DNA of 33,386 bases from Clostridia bacterium. Lineage in GTDB: Bacteria; Bacillota; Clostridia; Oscillospirales; CAG-272. Positions 18,683-26,999 of the stretch are shown here, in pieces. Where the stretch lies: assembly GCA_017482495.1 (NCBI GenBank), contig JAFUMU010000078.1, positions 1 through 33,386 on the forward strand. Direction: 5' to 3'. Below the pieces are notes generated by a model. It was not told the origin of the DNA and made no database searches. It saw only the letters and a list, made by a program, of their open reading frames with translations. The translations under genes and the position numbers were made by a program. Position 1 is the first letter of the stretch. Each line of letters starts with the position of its first letter.

Positions 18683-18718
18683 CGGTAGACCAATTAAATA
18701 AATAAAATTGGTGTACCG
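18683..18718. promoter_or_regulatory. 13-bp inverted repeat, operator-like dyad upstream of the giant gene
   Basis: Arms 18683-18695 and 18706-18718 are complementary with one mismatch and flank ten A/T bases. The left arm also overlaps a second, smaller inverted repeat (CTACC at 18674-18678 with GGTAG at 18684-18688). The two pairings would exclude each other in RNA. As DNA the long dyad is the right size for a dimeric regulator. It lies about 120 bases upstream of the predicted -35 box. Confidence 0.45.
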
Positions 18719-19225
18719 TATTGTCAGTTTTTAATAAAAAATACTGAATATTCGTATAATTTTATCCTTTTCCCCACGCTTTTGGTATGTTTATTCATTC
18801 GTCAAGCGAACGCAAAAGGAAACTTCTGTGCAATGTCACAATTAGTAACAACATTTTTCTCCCACTTTCCTTACTCGCCAGTATCATCTGCATTTTCTGC
18901 ACATGCATAACATGGAGATATGTCATCTTAGCAGGTACGTTATCGACTTATTTTAGACAGCAGCATAAAACGATAAAAAACAAATTTTCTATTTTTATCA
19001 TAATTCCATATATAATTAATGTAAAATAAGTATTATCAAAATATAATAATTTAAATAAAATCAAAATATTACAATATATTGCTCGTCAACGGATGCATCC
19101 TTCAAAAATAGATTTCCGACACAAAAATCAATACCCGATCAAATAAAATTCCTCACATATAATTCACAGCCAATTCTGTCACATATAGATACATAATAAG
19201 GCATCCATGTCAGTATAACGGAAAC

Positions 19226-19259
19226 AAAAAAGCCCCGCAGGATCATCCCACGAAGCTTT
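19226..19259 (-). terminator. Intrinsic terminator after the aldo/keto reductase gene
   Basis: A 14-base-pair stem (19229-19242 with 19246-19259, with some G-T pairs) and a three-base loop, ending in six T on the minus strand, 10 bases after the stop codon. It separates this operon from the giant gene's control region. Confidence 0.85.
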
Positions 19260-19269
19260 ATAAAAAATG

Positions 19270-20391
19270 TCATTCAAAATGCTCGGCTACAGTTTCAAGC
19301 AATTCTCTGATATGAAGATGCTGAGGGCACATAGTCTCGCATCTGCCACACTTGATACAATCAGACGCACGACCAAAGTTAACCGTAAGAGTCTCATAAT
19401 AGCATTCTTGCGACGTCCATGCGCGTCTTCCCGAATTTTTCTCCTGCAAGTCTGTATTATACAGAGAAAAATACTTAGGAATTGCTATATTCTTCGGGCA
19501 ATCTACCACGCAGTATGCACAGCCTGTACAGGGAATCGCTATATTTTCATTGATCATACGTGCCGCCGCATACACCGTTTCCATTTCTTCCTCATCAAGA
19601 GGCTTAAAATCAGCCATATAGCTTATATTGTCACGAAGCTGAGAAAGATCGCTCATTCCCGAAAGCACCGTCATAACACCGGGAAGTCCCGCCGCAAATC
19701 TGATAGCCCATGATGCGCAAGACATTGAAGGGTCTTTCTTCTTGAACATCATCTCCACAGGCTTTGGAACATTAGCAAGCATACCGCCCTTAACAGGTTC
19801 CATAACGATGATCTGCTTATTATGCTTTCTCGCCACCTCATAGCAAGCTTTTGACTGCACTCCGGCACTGTCCCAATCAAGATAATTGATCTGAAGCTGA
19901 ACAAACTCCATATCCGGATAGTCCGTCAGCACTCTTTCAAGAAGCTCGGGGCCGTCGTGAAAGGAAAATCCTATAGACTTAACAAGTCCTTGTCTCTTTT
20001 TCTCTCTGAGCCAGTTAAAGCAATCGTATTTTTCAAAGGTAGTTACAGTATTGGAATTAACATCATGAATAAGGTAATAATCAAAATAACCCGCACCCGT
20101 TCTGCGAAGCTGTTCGTTGAATATCTTATCACGGTCGGCCTCGCTGTGTATCATATAAAACGGCAACTTTGTTGTAAGGGTAAATCTGTTTCTATCATAC
20201 CTTGAAACAAGAAATTCCCTCGTTGCTTCCTCGCTCTTATTGCCGCAATACATCCACGCTGTATCAAAATATGTAAATCCTGCAGCAAGATACTCATCCA
20301 CCATCTGCTTTGTAAGCTCAATATCTATAGATGAGGAATCGTTTGCGTCCCTCAGAGGAAGTCTCATAAGTCCGAAACCAAGTTTTTTCAT
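19270..20391 (-). CDS. Aldo/keto reductase with C-terminal two-cluster ferredoxin domain
   Basis: A 373-residue protein from the ATG at 20391, which has GAGGTG seven bases before it; an in-frame ATG at 20403 overlaps the upstream stop (TAATG) but lacks a ribosome site. The barrel carries the reductase tetrad Asp43, Tyr48, Lys75 and His109. The end has two CxxCxxCxxxC sets (Cys288/291/294/298 and Cys345/348/351/355), ligands for two 4Fe-4S clusters. This fusion is a known family (COG1453-like) common in anaerobes. It probably moves electrons between ferredoxin-type carriers and a carbonyl or sugar-like substrate; the substrate is unknown. It is translationally coupled to the PH-domain gene before it and ends at a strong terminator. 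Confidence 0.9.
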   Translation of the reverse strand: MKKLGFGLMRLPLRDANDSSSIDIELTKQMVDEYLAAGFTYFDTAWMYCGNKSEEATREFLVSRYDRNRFTLTTKLPFYMIHSEADRDKIFNEQLRRTGAGYFDYYLIHDVNSNTVTTFEKYDCFNWLREKKRQGLVKSIGFSFHDGPELLERVLTDYPDMEFVQLQINYLDWDSAGVQSKACYEVARKHNKQIIVMEPVKGGMLANVPKPVEMMFKKKDPSMSCASWAIRFAAGLPGVMTVLSGMSDLSQLRDNISYMADFKPLDEEEMETVYAAARMINENIAIPCTGCAYCVVDCPKNIAIPKYFSLYNTDLQEKNSGRRAWTSQECYYETLTVNFGRASDCIKCGRCETMCPQHLHIRELLETVAEHFE

Positions 20392-20402
20392 ATCACACCT
20401 CA

Positions 20403-20810
20403 TTACTGCGCATCGAAATCGTGATCAGCAAGATCGCTATCTCCGTCATCATTATCTACAAACTCTCTCATACCGACTCTGCGCACTCTTCTCTCCTCTT
20501 CCACCATCTCGGAAAGCATATTTTTTACCAGTTTAGGCTTCTTGATATGCATTATATCAAACTCACCCATACTACGGTCTGCTGTGCAGCAATGGATGGT
20601 TCCCAGCCCGAAAAGTCTCTCCCAAAAGGAACGCTTCAACGTTATATCAAGTATCCTATAAAGACGCACCTCATCCTCTGTCCTGTTAAAAAATCCTGTA
20701 TCAATAAGCAGTTTTTCCTCTGTGAGATAATATCTTGTGAAGCTCCAGGGCAGTCCGAAAAATATTCTTTTTCTATCCTCCCATATATATTCAACATCAT
20801 ATTCTTCCAT
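20403..20810 (-). CDS. PH-domain (bPH2-like) protein
   Basis: A 135-residue protein. Residues about 10-100 match the pattern of bacterial PH-like domains of the YdbT/YdbS type: an aromatic start W-x-F-T-R-Y-Y, then LTEEKLLIDTG, then LYRILDITLKRSFWERLFGLG and a final strand plus helix. The usual membrane helices of YdbT-type proteins are absent, so this is a stand-alone soluble version with an acidic tail (rich in Asp, residues 118-134). Its stop overlaps the region of the next gene's start. A role in membrane or protein docking is inferred from the fold only. Confidence 0.75.
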   Translation of the reverse strand: MEEYDVEYIWEDRKRIFFGLPWSFTRYYLTEEKLLIDTGFFNRTEDEVRLYRILDITLKRSFWERLFGLGTIHCCTADRSMGEFDIMHIKKPKLVKNMLSEMVEEERRVRRVGMREFVDNDDGDSDLADHDFDAQ

Positions 20811-20838
20811 AGTCTTTACCTACCTTTCCTTATTTTTT

Positions 20839-20867
20839 ATTTTATCACACTTATATATATTCCGCAA
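20839..20867 (-). promoter_or_regulatory. Predicted promoter of the PH-domain/aldo-keto reductase operon
   Basis: On the minus strand TTGCGG (20867-20862) and TAAAAT (20844-20839) are separated by 17 bases, about 30 bases before the start codon. The -35 box is weak. It lies just downstream of the homoserine dehydrogenase terminator. Confidence 0.45.
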
Positions 20868-20887
20868 CAGATTTACATTATAACAAT

Positions 20888-20922
20888 AAAAAAATCGGAG
20901 ACTTTGCTCGCGCAAAGCCTCC
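20888..20922 (-). terminator. Intrinsic terminator of homoserine dehydrogenase gene
   Basis: An 11-base-pair stem (20897-20907 with 20912-20922, one G-T pair) with a four-base loop. It is followed on the minus strand by seven T and starts six bases after the stop codon. Confidence 0.88.
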
Positions 20923-20928
20923 TTTAGT

Positions 20929-22161
20929 TTACATAACTCTTATTCTTGATTCGATCTCGCCGAGCGCACCGCTTTCAAAAGCAGCCGCGGCATCCTTTTC
21001 CTTTATCTTGGCTGTGATAAATTCAACACAGCCGCAAGGTGCACCGTCAATAAGCTGAACGTCTCCGAATACAAGCTTAGCCTTCTCAACAGTCTCATCT
21101 GCAGAATCTGTCTTGATCCTTACATAGTAGGAAAACTCATTTTCCTCGAAAGGAAGAACGAAATCTGCTTCTGCCGTCTTCCAATCCATTGGAAGCTCCT
21201 TCGCTCCAACACCCGAGAGAACCGATACAACGTCGGAAACAACAGCGCCCGCCGTAGGCATTCTGCCCGCACCTCTGCCGTAGAGCATATAGTCATTAGT
21301 AACAGGGCTATTGAATCTGATACCGTTATAAACGTCGTCAATATGAGCAAGGGGACAGGAGCCCGGAACGAATGTGGGGCAAACATAAATAGACGCTTTT
21401 CCCTTTTCGTGATCAATTCTTGAACTGCCCAGCAGCTTTACAGTTCCGCCGAAGCGAGCTGCAGCATCCATATCTGCGGGAGTGATCTTAGTCATTGTTT
21501 CTGTATAAACACTGTCACAGGAAGCCAGTTTATTTGTTGCAATGGCTGTAAGGATAACTATTTTTCTTTGCGCATCAATGCCATCAACATCAGCGGAGGG
21601 ATTAGCCTCGGCATAACCAAGCTTCTGCGCTTCCGCCAGAACGTCTGCGAAATCAGCGCCCTCGTTCTTCATTTTAGTAAGGATATAATTGGTAGTGCCG
21701 TTGAGAATACCGTCGATCTCGGTAATAGTATCACCGCCGAAGCTTGTTCTCATGCTTCTTATCTCAGGAATACCGCCGCCTGCACTTGCCTCAAACATAT
21801 AAGAGACACCGTTTTTCTTCGCTTCTGCCATAAGCTCAACACCGCGGTTAGCTACAAGCTCCTTATTGGAGGTTACAACGCTTTTACCCGCACGAAGTGC
21901 CTGCATAGAATAATCAAAAGCAGGATTTACGCCACCCATAGTCTCACAGACTACTTTTACCTCAGGGTCATTAAGAATAACGGAAAAATCGTGAACCACC
22001 CTATCCGCATAAGGTGAGTCAGGAAAATCTCTAAGGTCCAGGATATATTTAACATTGATCTCGTTGCCTGTTGCGCGCTTGATAGCATCCTTATTAAGTC
22101 TGATAACCTCTGTGATACCGCCACCAACGACGCCGAAACCGATTATAGCAATATTTATCAT
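20929..22161 (-). CDS. hom: Homoserine dehydrogenase
   Basis: A 410-residue enzyme that reduces aspartate semialdehyde to homoserine with NAD(P)H, the branch point to threonine and methionine. The N-terminus has the dinucleotide-binding G8-F-G-V-V-G13 motif. The core includes the GGGIPEIRSMR and GILNGTTNYIL segments typical of the family, and AEANPSADVDGIDAQRK of the substrate domain. The last 70 residues form a short ACT-type domain, so feedback control by an amino acid such as threonine is likely. The start at 22161 is chosen because GGAG lies seven bases before it and the Rossmann strand begins at once; a reading-frame extension of 20 codons upstream lacks these. It is a single-gene unit with its own promoter and terminator. 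Confidence 0.95.
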   Translation of the reverse strand: MINIAIIGFGVVGGGITEVIRLNKDAIKRATGNEINVKYILDLRDFPDSPYADRVVHDFSVILNDPEVKVVCETMGGVNPAFDYSMQALRAGKSVVTSNKELVANRGVELMAEAKKNGVSYMFEASAGGGIPEIRSMRTSFGGDTITEIDGILNGTTNYILTKMKNEGADFADVLAEAQKLGYAEANPSADVDGIDAQRKIVILTAIATNKLASCDSVYTETMTKITPADMDAAARFGGTVKLLGSSRIDHEKGKASIYVCPTFVPGSCPLAHIDDVYNGIRFNSPVTNDYMLYGRGAGRMPTAGAVVSDVVSVLSGVGAKELPMDWKTAEADFVLPFEENEFSYYVRIKTDSADETVEKAKLVFGDVQLIDGAPCGCVEFITAKIKEKDAAAAFESGALGEIESRIRVM

Positions 22162-22192
22162 AATTAACTCCGATGAAATAACAATTTGAATT

Positions 22193-22221
22193 ATTATACC
22201 ACATTTTCTTACCCAATGCAA
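22193..22221 (-). promoter_or_regulatory. Predicted promoter of homoserine dehydrogenase gene
   Basis: On the minus strand TTGCAT (22221-22216) and a perfect TATAAT (22198-22193) are separated by 17 bases, about 30 bases before the chosen start codon. The leader is too short for a T-box or similar riboswitch, unless transcription starts further upstream. Confidence 0.65.
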
Positions 22222-22312
22222 GGGAAAATACGAATGATTTTAAGATAGTGTCCCAGCCACAAAGACGGTGATGAATTGACCTTTACAATTATAATTTCAT
22301 CCATATACATTC

Positions 22313-22337
22313 AAAAGGCACCCGAGTTGGGTGCCTT
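22313..22337 (-). terminator. Terminator of the processive glycosyltransferase gene
   Basis: A nine-base-pair stem (22315-22323 with 22329-22337) around a five-base loop, five bases after the stop codon. The T-run after it is only four bases, so read-through toward homoserine dehydrogenase is possible. Confidence 0.7.
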
Positions 22338-22342
22338 AAGAC

Positions 22343-23590
22343 TTATTTCTTTTTCTTATTTTTCTTTTCCTGGCCTATATGCTTAATGGGAGTCCACTCA
22401 ACCTTCTTAAACAGCGCCACGATACCGATCGGTATCCACGTTGCCATATAGAAGGGGAATGTGAAAAGATAAAATATCTTTCGGGGAGTGGTTGTATTGA
22501 TATAATTCCATTCAGTTATTACAGTAAGAAGTCCCATCAAGAAGAACGTACCGTAACCTCCGAAGAAGAGTCCCCACACGCCGGAAAGTGTCTGCCAAAT
22601 TCCGAAATTGCCTGCAATTAAATTAAGCACTATATCAACCGCGCCCAACGCAATACTCACCATAGTGAGCAAAATAACAGGCATAGTCGTGATAGTCATA
22701 TCAAAGCAAGCCAGTCTGCTTCCCTTTTTAGTGAAGATACCTCCAATAAGCTTCTTGCCGTAATGCCAGAACACCTGAAGGAATCCTTTTGCCCAACGAA
22801 GCCTCTGATTCCAGGACTGCACAAAGGTTTCAGGCTGTTCATCATAAAACACTGCCTTATGACAATATCCAATCTTTTCTCCATCTATGATAGATGCAAC
22901 TGTAAATTCAATATCCTCTGTAAGAAGGAAATACTTCCAGCCGCCTCTCTTCTTAAGCATATCTCTATGCATTAGGAAGCCTGTTCCTGAAATTGCACAG
23001 CTTGAATTGAGGATCATTCTTGCGTTGTTAACGTACTTTGCTTCTCTTATAAACCAAAGAGCATATCCTGCAGATATCCAGTTGGAGCCATAGTTCTTAG
23101 AGTTTCTATAGCTTGTGACCACCTTATATCCTGCTGAAAAGGTCTTGTTCATCTGCTCTATGTAATCAGGCTCAAGAAGGTTGTCCGCATCGAAAACAAA
23201 GTATCCGTCGTAATATTCCTCGCCTACGGTCTCGTATATCTTATCAAAAAGGAAATCCATGGCATATCCCTTACCAACCTTTTCCTTATTGAACCTTTCA
23301 TACACTATAGCACCGCACTTTCTTGAAATTTCCGCCGTCTCGTCATCACAATTATCGGCGATCACGTAAACATCAAGAAGCTCCTTGGGATATGTCTGCC
23401 CGTTGATACTGTTGAGCAGATTTTCAATTACCGCAGATTCGTTTCGTGCGGAGATTATAACGGCAAATCTATTGCGATCTCCTTTTTCGTGAACCACGGG
23501 CTTACGGAAAAGGCCGACTAAAGCATATATTACCTGATAAGCGTAGCAGACCGTAAATACGATCCCTACTGCCGACAAAATGTAACTCAT
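22343..23590 (-). CDS. Membrane family 2 glycosyltransferase (processive type)
   Basis: A 415-residue membrane protein: one N-terminal helix (3-25), a cytosolic GT2 domain, then about three helices (290-400) and a lysine-rich tail. The catalytic pattern is complete: a nucleotide-binding start near 45-80, Asp134-Ala-Asp136, a Thr-Glu-Asp motif at 224-226 and Gln262-x-x-Arg-Trp266. The QxxRW motif marks processive enzymes of the cellulose/hyaluronan/poly-GlcNAc synthase group. It probably polymerises or extrudes a surface glycan, but the sugar cannot be read from the sequence. No partner export or deacetylase gene lies beside it. The start follows AGGA closely. It has its own promoter and terminator. 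Confidence 0.88.
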   Translation of the reverse strand: MSYILSAVGIVFTVCYAYQVIYALVGLFRKPVVHEKGDRNRFAVIISARNESAVIENLLNSINGQTYPKELLDVYVIADNCDDETAEISRKCGAIVYERFNKEKVGKGYAMDFLFDKIYETVGEEYYDGYFVFDADNLLEPDYIEQMNKTFSAGYKVVTSYRNSKNYGSNWISAGYALWFIREAKYVNNARMILNSSCAISGTGFLMHRDMLKKRGGWKYFLLTEDIEFTVASIIDGEKIGYCHKAVFYDEQPETFVQSWNQRLRWAKGFLQVFWHYGKKLIGGIFTKKGSRLACFDMTITTMPVILLTMVSIALGAVDIVLNLIAGNFGIWQTLSGVWGLFFGGYGTFFLMGLLTVITEWNYINTTTPRKIFYLFTFPFYMATWIPIGIVALFKKVEWTPIKHIGQEKKNKKKK

Positions 23591-23674
23591 GTCAAAATCC
23601 TATAATTCTTTATATTTGTTGTACAGCGCTCAAGCTGCAGGAAGATATATCGGAATCATTTTACACACCCGACC

Positions 23675-23703
23675 ATTATAACATAACCAGTTTAAAATTT
23701 CAA
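23675..23703 (-). promoter_or_regulatory. Predicted promoter of the processive glycosyltransferase gene
   Basis: On the minus strand TTGAAA (23703-23698) and a perfect TATAAT (23680-23675) are separated by 17 bases. The leader would be about 78 bases and contains a GAGCGCTGTAC stretch of unclear meaning. Confidence 0.6.
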
Positions 23704-23798
23704 CAATTATTGCATTAAAACATTTTATTTATATTTAACATAATTATAACAGATGTACTATCAAAAATCAATAGATTTCGCCAATTTCCCACTCAGCA

Positions 23799-23828
23799 AA
23801 AAACTCCGAATAATTTATCGGAGTTTTT
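23799..23828 (-). terminator. Terminator of the amino-acid ABC importer operon
   Basis: A perfect 11-base-pair stem (23799-23809 with 23818-23828) with an eight-base loop. A/T-rich ends give a T-run on both strands, so it could work in both directions. It starts four bases after the ATPase stop codon. Confidence 0.85.
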
Positions 23829-23832
23829 CTAT

Positions 23833-24570
23833 TCAATCATTAAGCATTCTGCTGAGAAAATCCTTGGTTCTCTGCATTTTAGGTGCGGTGAATATCTGTT
23901 TGGGAGAGCCTTCCTCAACAATATATCCGTCACTCATAAATATTACTCTGTCAGCAACGTCACGTGCAAATCCCATTTCATGTGTGACCACCACCATAGT
24001 CATGCCCTCTGCCGCCAGCTCTCTCATTACCTGCAGCACTTCTCCCACCATCTCAGGGTCAAGTGCTGATGTAGGCTCGTCAAAAAGCATGATATCGGGG
24101 TTCATGGCAAGCGCTCTTGCTATTGCAACCCTCTGCTGCTGTCCTCCGGAGAGCTGGTGGGGATAGGAGTCAGCCTTATCCTCAAGACCTACTCTGCGAA
24201 GAAGCTCCATTGCTTTTTTCTCAGCCTCTGCCTTGGTCATTTTCTTGAGTTCAACAGGCGCAAACATTACATTTCCCTTAACCGTTTTGTGAGCAAACAG
24301 ATTGAACTGCTGAAACACCATTCCAATATTTTCTCTGACCTTGTTTATATCTATACTGCGGTCTGATATCTCCGCTCCGTCCACTTCAACAGTACCGGAT
24401 GTGGAATCCTCCAGACGGTTCAGACACCGCAGAAATGTAGACTTTCCCGAGCCTGAGGGACCTATAAGGCACACTACCTCGCCCTCGTTTATTTCAACAT
24501 CTATGCCTTTGAGCACCTCAAGGTCACCAAAGCTCTTGCACAGACCTGTTACCTTAACTTTTTTTGTCAT
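23833..24570 (-). CDS. Polar amino-acid ABC importer, ATP-binding protein
   Basis: A 245-residue ATPase of the GlnQ/HisP group, powering uptake of polar amino acids with the permease and lipoproteins encoded upstream. Walker A is GPSGSGKST (37-45), the Q-loop Gln87, signature LSGGQQQR (140-147), Walker B IMLFDEP (160-166), and the switch His lies in [10 protein letters not shown]. The [13 protein letters not shown] tail is typical of this subfamily. Length is normal. Its ATG lies inside the end of the permease gene (17-base overlap), which implies coupled translation. It is the last gene of the operon, before a strong terminator. Which amino acid is carried cannot be told from this subunit. 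Confidence 0.95.
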   Translation of the reverse strand: MTKKVKVTGLCKSFGDLEVLKGIDVEINEGEVVCLIGPSGSGKSTFLRCLNRLEDSTSGTVEVDGAEISDRSIDINKVRENIGMVFQQFNLFAHKTVKGNVMFAPVELKKMTKAEAEKKAMELLRRVGLEDKADSYPHQLSGGQQQRVAIARALAMNPDIMLFDEPTSALDPEMVGEVLQVMRELAAEGMTMVVVTHEMGFARDVADRVIFMSDGYIVEEGSPKQIFTAPKMQRTKDFLSRMLND

Positions 24571-25216
24571 AACTCAACTTCTTTTCCACGAATTTTGACA
24601 CTACCATAAGAACGGATATTACCGCAAGGTAGTAAGCAGCGATCGTAATATACACAGGGAAATAGATATATGTGGCTCCGATGTACACCTCGCCCATGTT
24701 TACCAGCTCTGCAAGTCCTATTATCGAAAGAATAGATGAGTCCTTGACTGTGATGATAAACTGGTTAACAAACGAAGGTATACTCATTTTAAACGCCTGA
24801 GGAAGCACTATCTTCAGCATCGTTCTAAACTGACTGAGTCCGAGAGAGCGGGCAGCTTCTATCTGTCCGATACTTACAGACTGGATTCCTCCACGGAAGA
24901 TCTCCGACATATATGCGCCCGCATTAAGGCTCAGTGTGATGATTCCCGCATAAAAGGATTCTATCCTCACACCTGTTATAAAAGGAATACCGAAAAATAC
25001 TACAAGCGCCTGTACTATCATAGGTGTGCCTCTGACACACCATACATACACTGCAGATATTCCTTTCAGTATAATATTTTTTGACCTGCCCATAAAGCAA
25101 GTGATAAGTCCGATGACCATACCTATTGCAATAGATATAAGTGACACGGAAATAGTTACTCCAAGTCCCTTTAGCAGAAGCGGGGTGGCTTCTTTAAACA
25201 CTGTAATAAATTCCAA
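24554..25216 (-). CDS. Polar amino-acid ABC importer, permease
   Basis: A 220-residue membrane protein of the HisM/GlnP type, with about five helices and the EAA loop ([23 protein letters not shown] region) that docks on the ATPase. Only one permease gene is present, so a homodimer is expected. The start codon is TTG at 25216: AGGAG lies eight bases before it and no upstream in-frame ATG fits. The stop overlaps the ATPase start. The gene follows a strong hairpin after the binding-protein gene, which should lower its level relative to the lipoproteins. Confidence 0.94.
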   Translation of the reverse strand: MEFITVFKEATPLLLKGLGVTISVSLISIAIGMVIGLITCFMGRSKNIILKGISAVYVWCVRGTPMIVQALVVFFGIPFITGVRIESFYAGIITLSLNAGAYMSEIFRGGIQSVSIGQIEAARSLGLSQFRTMLKIVLPQAFKMSIPSFVNQFIITVKDSSILSIIGLAELVNMGEVYIGATYIYFPVYITIAAYYLAVISVLMVVSKFVEKKLSYDKKS

Positions 25217-25238
25217 TTTGTACTCTCCTAATAAAGCA

Positions 25239-25265
25239 GGCTAATCGCACCCTGTGCGATTAGCC
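25239..25265 (-). other. Intercistronic hairpin between binding-protein and permease genes
   Basis: A perfect 12-base-pair stem (25239-25250 with 25254-25265) with a three-base loop. On the minus strand TGCTTTATT follows, then the permease ribosome site. Without a T-run it probably acts as a leaky terminator or a block to 3' decay. That would leave extra transcript for the binding proteins, as is known in other ABC importer operons. Confidence 0.75.
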
Positions 25266-25299
25266 CTTAGCCTGAAGGCGTCAAATTCCTCTGACGGGA

Positions 25300-26058
25300 T
25301 CAATAGCCGTATCTTGCAAGGATCTCGTCGTATTTGCCGTTCTCCTTGATGTTTTTAAGACCCTTATTGAACATCTCGATAAGCTCAGCATTCTGGCCCT
25401 TCTTAACCGCAAAGCCGTAATATCCGGGATTAACCACCTCGCCTACGATACGAAGCTTGATGTTATCATTCTTGATCGCCCAACCGATAACAGAAAAGTC
25501 CTCAAAGCATGCATCGTGGTTGCCGCCGATAACTGCCTGATACATAGCGGGAGAATCTTCAAAATACTCAATTGTGAAGCCATACTTTTCCTTGATGCTC
25601 TCGGCATATGTTGTACTTGTTGTGCCCTTCTTAGCAGCAACGCTCTTGCCGCGAAGATCCTCAAGGCTTGCGATCTCGCTTGTCTCGCTTACCACAAGAA
25701 CGCTTCCATCCTCGAAGTAACCGTCTGAGAAATCAAAAGTAGCCTTTCTCTTCTCATTGATAGTCATACCTGCGATCATTGCATCCGCCTGTCCGGACTG
25801 GACTGCGCCCATTGCTGCGTCAAAGCCCTCATTATGGATCTCGTACTTGAAGCCCTGATCCTCAGCGATAGCTGCAAGGATGTCCATGTCTACGCCGATG
25901 TATGCATCGGAATCCTTATCGTAAAATTCGAAAGGAGCAAATGCGTTATCGGAGTAGATAACATATGTATCACTGTCCTCTTTGTCGGCACAGGATACTG
26001 TGCAAACAAGCATAACACATACAAGTACGAATGCGAATATTCTCTTTGTAAGTTTCAT
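25300..26058 (-). CDS. Polar amino-acid ABC importer, substrate-binding lipoprotein (copy 1)
   Basis: A 252-residue lipoprotein of the family 3 extracellular solute-binding group. The signal sequence is basic then hydrophobic and ends at the lipid-accepting Cys23 (TVSC, slightly atypical at -3). The mature part shows the usual binding-site blocks: NAFAPFEF near the start, VDMDILAAIA, MIAGMTINEKRK and the GKSVAAKKGTTS segment. The conserved arginine in NEKRK of this family binds the amino-acid carboxylate. It lies 63 bases after a close paralogue, with a very strong GGAGG ribosome site. The second copy in the same operon suggests a broader or graded substrate range for one permease. Confidence 0.95.
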   Translation of the reverse strand: MKLTKRIFAFVLVCVMLVCTVSCADKEDSDTYVIYSDNAFAPFEFYDKDSDAYIGVDMDILAAIAEDQGFKYEIHNEGFDAAMGAVQSGQADAMIAGMTINEKRKATFDFSDGYFEDGSVLVVSETSEIASLEDLRGKSVAAKKGTTSTTYAESIKEKYGFTIEYFEDSPAMYQAVIGGNHDACFEDFSVIGWAIKNDNIKLRIVGEVVNPGYYGFAVKKGQNAELIEMFNKGLKNIKENGKYDEILARYGY

Positions 26059-26121
26059 TGTTTATTCCTCCAAAAAATTAACTTGATTTATATACCGCGC
26101 CGAAGCGTTGTATTCTTAAGA

Positions 26122-26925
26122 TTAATAGCCGTATTTTCTGAGTATCCTGTCGTATTCTCCGCTTTCCTTTATGTTTGCAAGACCGCGGTTGAACATTTCA
26201 ACAAGTTCAGCGTTTTTGCCCTTCTTAACTGCAAATCCGTAGTATCCGGGATTTAATACATCACCGACGACCTTAAGAGAGAACTCCTTGCTTTTAATTG
26301 TCCATCCTATAACCGAGAAGTCTTCAAAGCAAGCATCGTTCCATCCGTTCATCACTGCATTATGCATTGCAGGGGAATCTTCGAAATACTCAATTGTGAA
26401 GCCGTACTCTTCCTTGATGCTTTCAGCATATTTTGTACTTGTTGTCCCCTTCTTCGCTGCAACGCTCTTGCCGCGAAGGTCTTCAAGCGTTGTAATGGTG
26501 CTCGCCTCGTTTACAACGAGGATCGTACCGTCTTCAAAGTAACCATCAGAGAAGTCGAATGTTTCCTTTCTCTTTTCGTTGATCGTCATGCCTGCGATCA
26601 TTGCATCTGCCTGCCCGGACTGAACCGCGCCTATCGCCGCATCAAAGCCCTCGTTATATATCTCATATCTGAAGCCTTGATCCTTTGCTACTGCCTTGAG
26701 GATATCCATATCAAGACCAACGTATTCGCCGCTCTCGACGTCAAAATATTCGAAAGGTGCAAACGAGTTGTCGGAATATATTATGTATTTTTCACTTTTT
26801 TCCTCTTTTTCTTCCTTCTCCTCTTTTTCGCGTTCCTCGCTTACCATTATGTGGGGAAGAAAAACACAGGAGTTCAGCGAAAAGATCATTGCCGCTACCA
26901 GAAGCAGTGATAAAACACGTTTCAT
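26122..26925 (-). CDS. Polar amino-acid ABC importer, substrate-binding lipoprotein (copy 2)
   Basis: A lipoprotein of 267 residues (268 if the ATG at 26928 is used; the GGGGG ribosome site spaces better to 26925). The lipobox is LNSC, with the acceptor Cys at residue 20. A highly charged Lys/Glu linker of about 15 residues (repeats of E-K-E-E) then joins the lipid anchor to the binding domain. This linker is absent from copy 1. The rest is closely similar to copy 1, with the same NEKRK and KKGTTST blocks, so a tandem duplication is clear. Residues such as ISNDxxF versus DNSFAPFEYF and NGWNDACF versus GGNHDACF differ near the pocket, so ligand preference may differ. First gene of the operon. 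Confidence 0.94.
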   Translation of the reverse strand: MKRVLSLLLVAAMIFSLNSCVFLPHIMVSEEREKEEKEEKEEKSEKYIIYSDNSFAPFEYFDVESGEYVGLDMDILKAVAKDQGFRYEIYNEGFDAAIGAVQSGQADAMIAGMTINEKRKETFDFSDGYFEDGTILVVNEASTITTLEDLRGKSVAAKKGTTSTKYAESIKEEYGFTIEYFEDSPAMHNAVMNGWNDACFEDFSVIGWTIKSKEFSLKVVGDVLNPGYYGFAVKKGKNAELVEMFNRGLANIKESGEYDRILRKYGY

Positions 26926-26970
26926 CATATCCCCCGTTTCGTATCCAAGCTAATATAATATATACAAATA

Positions 26971-26999
26971 ATTATACACCAATCGTTTATTTATGTCAA
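26971..26999 (-). promoter_or_regulatory. Consensus promoter of the amino-acid importer operon
   Basis: On the minus strand a perfect TTGACA (26999-26994) and a perfect TATAAT (26976-26971) are separated by 17 bases, about 45 bases before the first lipoprotein start. The spacer contains TAAACGATTG, which recurs 52 bases further upstream. A bound repressor there would block RNA polymerase. Confidence 0.85.

Larger units (their letters stand above)
18473..19225. other. Long AT-rich non-coding region upstream of the giant gene
   Basis: About 750 bases without a convincing gene. It holds the giant gene's ribosome site and predicted promoter at its left end, two dyad elements at 18616-18631 and 18683-18718, and otherwise featureless A/T-rich sequence up to the terminator of the aldo/keto reductase gene. 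Its length is unusual for this window, where most gaps are under 250 bases. It may carry the control region of the surface protein. I could not match it to a known riboswitch. Confidence 0.6.

Noticed and set aside
18473..18780. Cyclic-di-GMP riboswitch, as often found before clostridial adhesin genes
   Set aside because: I could not find the conserved core sequences on the minus strand. A covariance-model search would settle it.
18787..19029. 80-codon plus-strand open frame in the long leader region
   Set aside because: No ribosome site, low-complexity AT-rich sequence, no recognisable domain.
20391..20403. Upstream ATG at 20403 as start of the aldo/keto reductase
   Set aside because: No ribosome site; GAGGTG fits the ATG at 20391.
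22162..22221. 20-codon N-terminal extension of homoserine dehydrogenase
   Set aside because: It would begin in the -35 box of the predicted promoter, and GGAG fits the ATG at 22161.
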